A DNA stretch of 64,000 nt. Source: Chryseobacterium indologenes (lineage in GTDB: Bacteria > Bacteroidota > Bacteroidia > Flavobacteriales > Weeksellaceae). The stretch is taken from assembly GCF_018362995.1 (NCBI RefSeq), contig NZ_CP074372.1, positions 3,534,001-3,598,000 on the forward strand, given 5' to 3'. Below the pieces are notes generated by a model. It was not told the DNA's origin and ran no database searches. It saw only the letters and a program-made list of their open reading frames with translations. Positions 62,031 to 64,000 of the stretch are shown one piece after another. A program made the position numbers and the translations under genes. Position 1 is the first letter of the stretch. Each line of letters begins with the position of its first letter.

Positions 62031-64000
62031 TTAGTACATTCTGTTGTTATAAAAATCAACAGCATATTTACCCATTGAATAAAATGTATTTACGTAGGTT
62101 TCTATACTTCTTGTAATGACATTATTGTTAAAGGATGTTGGATCTGTTGGATTGTAATAATCACTCTGATCAGTCTCCATTGTCATTGCTACTACCTGCT
62201 GATTCCCCATCCAGGCCTGAGACATCGGAGAGCTGCCATCAATATCTGAAAAAGCAAGCAGATCTTTATCCGCTAAATAACTATATCGTTTTCTTATTTC
62301 AGCATCTAATCTGTCACATAATGAATAGATGGCATTCTGAACAGTATTAAATGATGATGCAAACCAGACAGCCCGATAATCAATATTTACTCCTGATCCA
62401 AAATTATGACAGTCAATAAATAATACAGTGTCTGTTTTAATAGCATTGAAAGTATCCCTTACCAATTGTGATTCTTTTTCGCTAAATGGTGCAGTTCCTT
62501 TATAGGATTGTGAGCCAGCGCCACCATCTGCATATTCTGCCCAGCGATAATCAAAATTTCTGTTAATATCCACACCGTTATGATTCCATCTTACCGATTC
62601 TGTACCACTCACATTTCCAACATTCAACGCATATGGATTAACCAGAGGAATCAATGTCCAGTCATAGTTAGTACGTAAAGCATCTATCATCTCATCCTTA
62701 TTAGGATTTTCAAGCAACAGTTTAAAAAATAAATAGGTTGTGTAAACACTTAGCTTTTCGCCTCCATGGGTGCCAGCACATACGAATATACGAGGCTTTC
62801 TGCGCCTTTGTGTTGGTGGCATTTTTCTATTAAATGAAATATCAATTCGCAAAATATCATAAGGTGCCGGACCTTCTGTCTGGCCTATGACTGTTTTAGT
62901 GACATTATTTGAGAAGGGTGCTATTACACGATCATACATTGGATAAAGAACATCTGATGTAAGAGTTAAAGGATTGAAGGCAGGATAAACAGGAGCACTC
63001 CAATATTTAATTCCGAAATTGTCGACTGCAAATTTATTCATTTGCCGTGTGTCCTTTTGAGATACGGGAACTCCGTTTACAGAATAATTTTTCAGGCCGG
63101 TGACGTAAAAAGTAGTGAAAGCACCGCTATACCGGTAAGTAAATAAAATCAAATGGTTTAACAAAGGAGCAGATGTCTGGCTTTGAACAATGATTGTATT
63201 GTTTGTTTTATTATACAATACAACACCGGCCGTTATAGCAGAAGGCAAATCTATACCCGCAGTTGAGATGGGCAGGCTAATTCTTCCCACAGTTGTGTTT
63301 CCTGTATCAATGATTGCTCCCCCGGAAATTATGATTTTACGATTAGCTAAATCAAAATTGATGTCGGTATCATTGGTATTTAAGATGGCAACCTGTTCGT
63401 TGATCGTATAAATCGTAGATGGCAGAGGCTTGCTTTTTTTACTTTCATTTAATAACTGATCATACTTACTGGCACTGATATTCTTTAAAATATATGTGAA
63501 ATCAAGACGGTCCTGCTCGGTAACGATTTCTGTTGGAGTATTCTTTTCAAAAACTATTCTCACCTGATTAGAGGTCAAATTATCTACTGAAAAGTCATTG
63601 GTCGTAACATTCTGGTTGGCAAATATTCCATCCTTATAGAAAACAACACGGGAAATTTTATATCCTGATTTCTGGCTAATCAAATATTTACCGGAAACTA
63701 CCGGAATTAAAGCAGTTCTTATCCCTGTGTCAGAGGTAGAATTGAAACCATTATTTACTGCTATCCTGCCGATTTCTGTAGGAATATTCTCTCCTAAATT
63801 AATTTCTAAATTATTGTATTCTGATATGACTTTTATAGAAGCTTTTGCATTTTCTACAATATCATTAAATGTGATTGACTTAGATGAGTAACAATTAATC
63901 TTAATTGCATTTAATTCGGGCTGGGTAACTGTTTGCGTTTTGTCAATATGATGCAGGGAAACTTTCCATTTCTTTGCTGTTGCAGGGATGGTTGGCGTAA
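62031..64000 (-). CDS. M14-type zinc carboxypeptidase, 5' end beyond window
   Basis: At least 656 residues; the frame stays open to the right edge, so the apparent TTG start at 63683 is not real. The N-terminal part (from TPTIPATAKKWKVSLHH onward) is beta-rich with many Asn/Thr and no recognised domain. The M14 domain is C-terminal: zinc ligands in AGTHGGEK, the substrate-binding INRNFDYRW, third zinc His in FIDCHNFG, and the probable catalytic Glu in VAMTMETDQ. Cleaves peptides or peptidoglycan-like amides; no signal peptide can be judged. The architecture resembles phage or secreted M14 proteins with an unknown N-terminal module. Confidence 0.8.
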   Translation of the reverse strand, partial: TPTIPATAKKWKVSLHHIDKTQTVTQPELNAIKINCYSSKSITFNDIVENAKASIKVISEYNNLEINLGENIPTEIGRIAVNNGFNSTSDTGIRTALIPVVSGKYLISQKSGYKISRVVFYKDGIFANQNVTTNDFSVDNLTSNQVRIVFEKNTPTEIVTEQDRLDFTYILKNISASKYDQLLNESKKSKPLPSTIYTINEQVAILNTNDTDINFDLANRKIIISGGAIIDTGNTTVGRISLPISTAGIDLPSAITAGVVLYNKTNNTIIVQSQTSAPLLNHLILFTYRYSGAFTTFYVTGLKNYSVNGVPVSQKDTRQMNKFAVDNFGIKYWSAPVYPAFNPLTLTSDVLYPMYDRVIAPFSNNVTKTVIGQTEGPAPYDILRIDISFNRKMPPTQRRRKPRIFVCAGTHGGEKLSVYTTYLFFKLLLENPNKDEMIDALRTNYDWTLIPLVNPYALNVGNVSGTESVRWNHNGVDINRNFDYRWAEYADGGAGSQSYKGTAPFSEKESQLVRDTFNAIKTDTVLFIDCHNFGSGVNIDYRAVWFASSFNTVQNAIYSLCDRLDAEIRKRYSYLADKDLLAFSDIDGSSPMSQAWMGNQQVVAMTMETDQSDYYNPTDPTSFNNNVITRSIETYVNTFYSMGKYAVDFYNNRMY

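Overview
The window is low-GC (roughly one third G+C) chromosomal DNA from a member of the Bacteroidota, most likely Flavobacteriia, family Weeksellaceae, close to Chryseobacterium. The reasons are: a type IX secretion (Por) sorting domain, gliding lipoprotein GldH, two GLPGLI-family proteins, an alternative complex III (act) operon, RicT next to GldH, short Gly-Gly 'bacteriocin-like' peptides, and promoters of the Bacteroidota type (-33 TTTG, -7 TAnnTTTG). No rRNA, tRNA, IS element, prophage or CRISPR array was seen. Most of the window is housekeeping and envelope biology, with small accessory items between.

Layout: (1) 1-3700, minus strand: SUF iron-sulfur operon sufA-like, sufB, a GNAT acetyltransferase, sufC and the start of sufD, with a good promoter at 3669-3700; sufS lies apart at 36 kb. 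(2) 3.85-5.7 kb, plus: two tandem GLPGLI proteins with glycine-rich tails. (3) 5.7-13.3 kb, minus: zinc metallopeptidase, LTA-synthase-like sulfatase, TPR protein plus lumazine synthase, adenine phosphoribosyltransferase plus a lipoprotein, and a secreted unknown; a REP-like inverted repeat follows apt. (4) 13.4-21.9 kb, minus: complete actABCDEF respiratory operon. (5) 22-31 kb: SPOR protein, multispan membrane protein, T9SS cargo protein, SelO, then ricT-gldH-pbp1A. (6) 31.2-37.2 kb, plus: FadL-like porin plus SGNH lipoprotein, prs-rplY, sufS. (7) 37.2-42.4 kb: a Gly-Gly peptide, a T9SS cargo gene broken by one in-frame TGA, and hemACDE. (8) 42.8-49.2 kb, plus: mreBCD-mrdA-rodA elongasome operon and a pentapeptide-repeat protein. 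(9) 49.4-52.7 kb, minus: NlpC/P60 lipoprotein and type III glutamine synthetase. (10) 53-59.5 kb, plus: an uncharacterised protein with a nucleoside-phosphorylase-like end, a C39-like cysteine peptidase lipoprotein, DinB-like protein, M1 aminopeptidase, CoaX, GNAT. (11) 59.5-64 kb, minus: a second Gly-Gly peptide, TadA, a TonB-C-like protein, a WYL regulator with palindromes upstream, and an M14 carboxypeptidase running off the right edge.

How the parts fit: SUF supplies clusters to ActB, RicT and other Fe-S proteins; hemACDE makes the tetrapyrrole that becomes the c-type hemes of ActA and ActE; act passes electrons from menaquinol to an oxidase not encoded here; mreBCD-mrdA-rodA, PBP1A and the NlpC/P60 protein build and trim peptidoglycan. 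I saw no compact, clearly new multi-gene system. The most unusual items are the four-cysteine Gly-Gly peptides together with a stand-alone C39-like lipoprotein, the nucleosidase-like protein at 53.1 kb, the GLPGLI pair, and two candidate operator clusters (upstream of the FadL gene and of the WYL gene).
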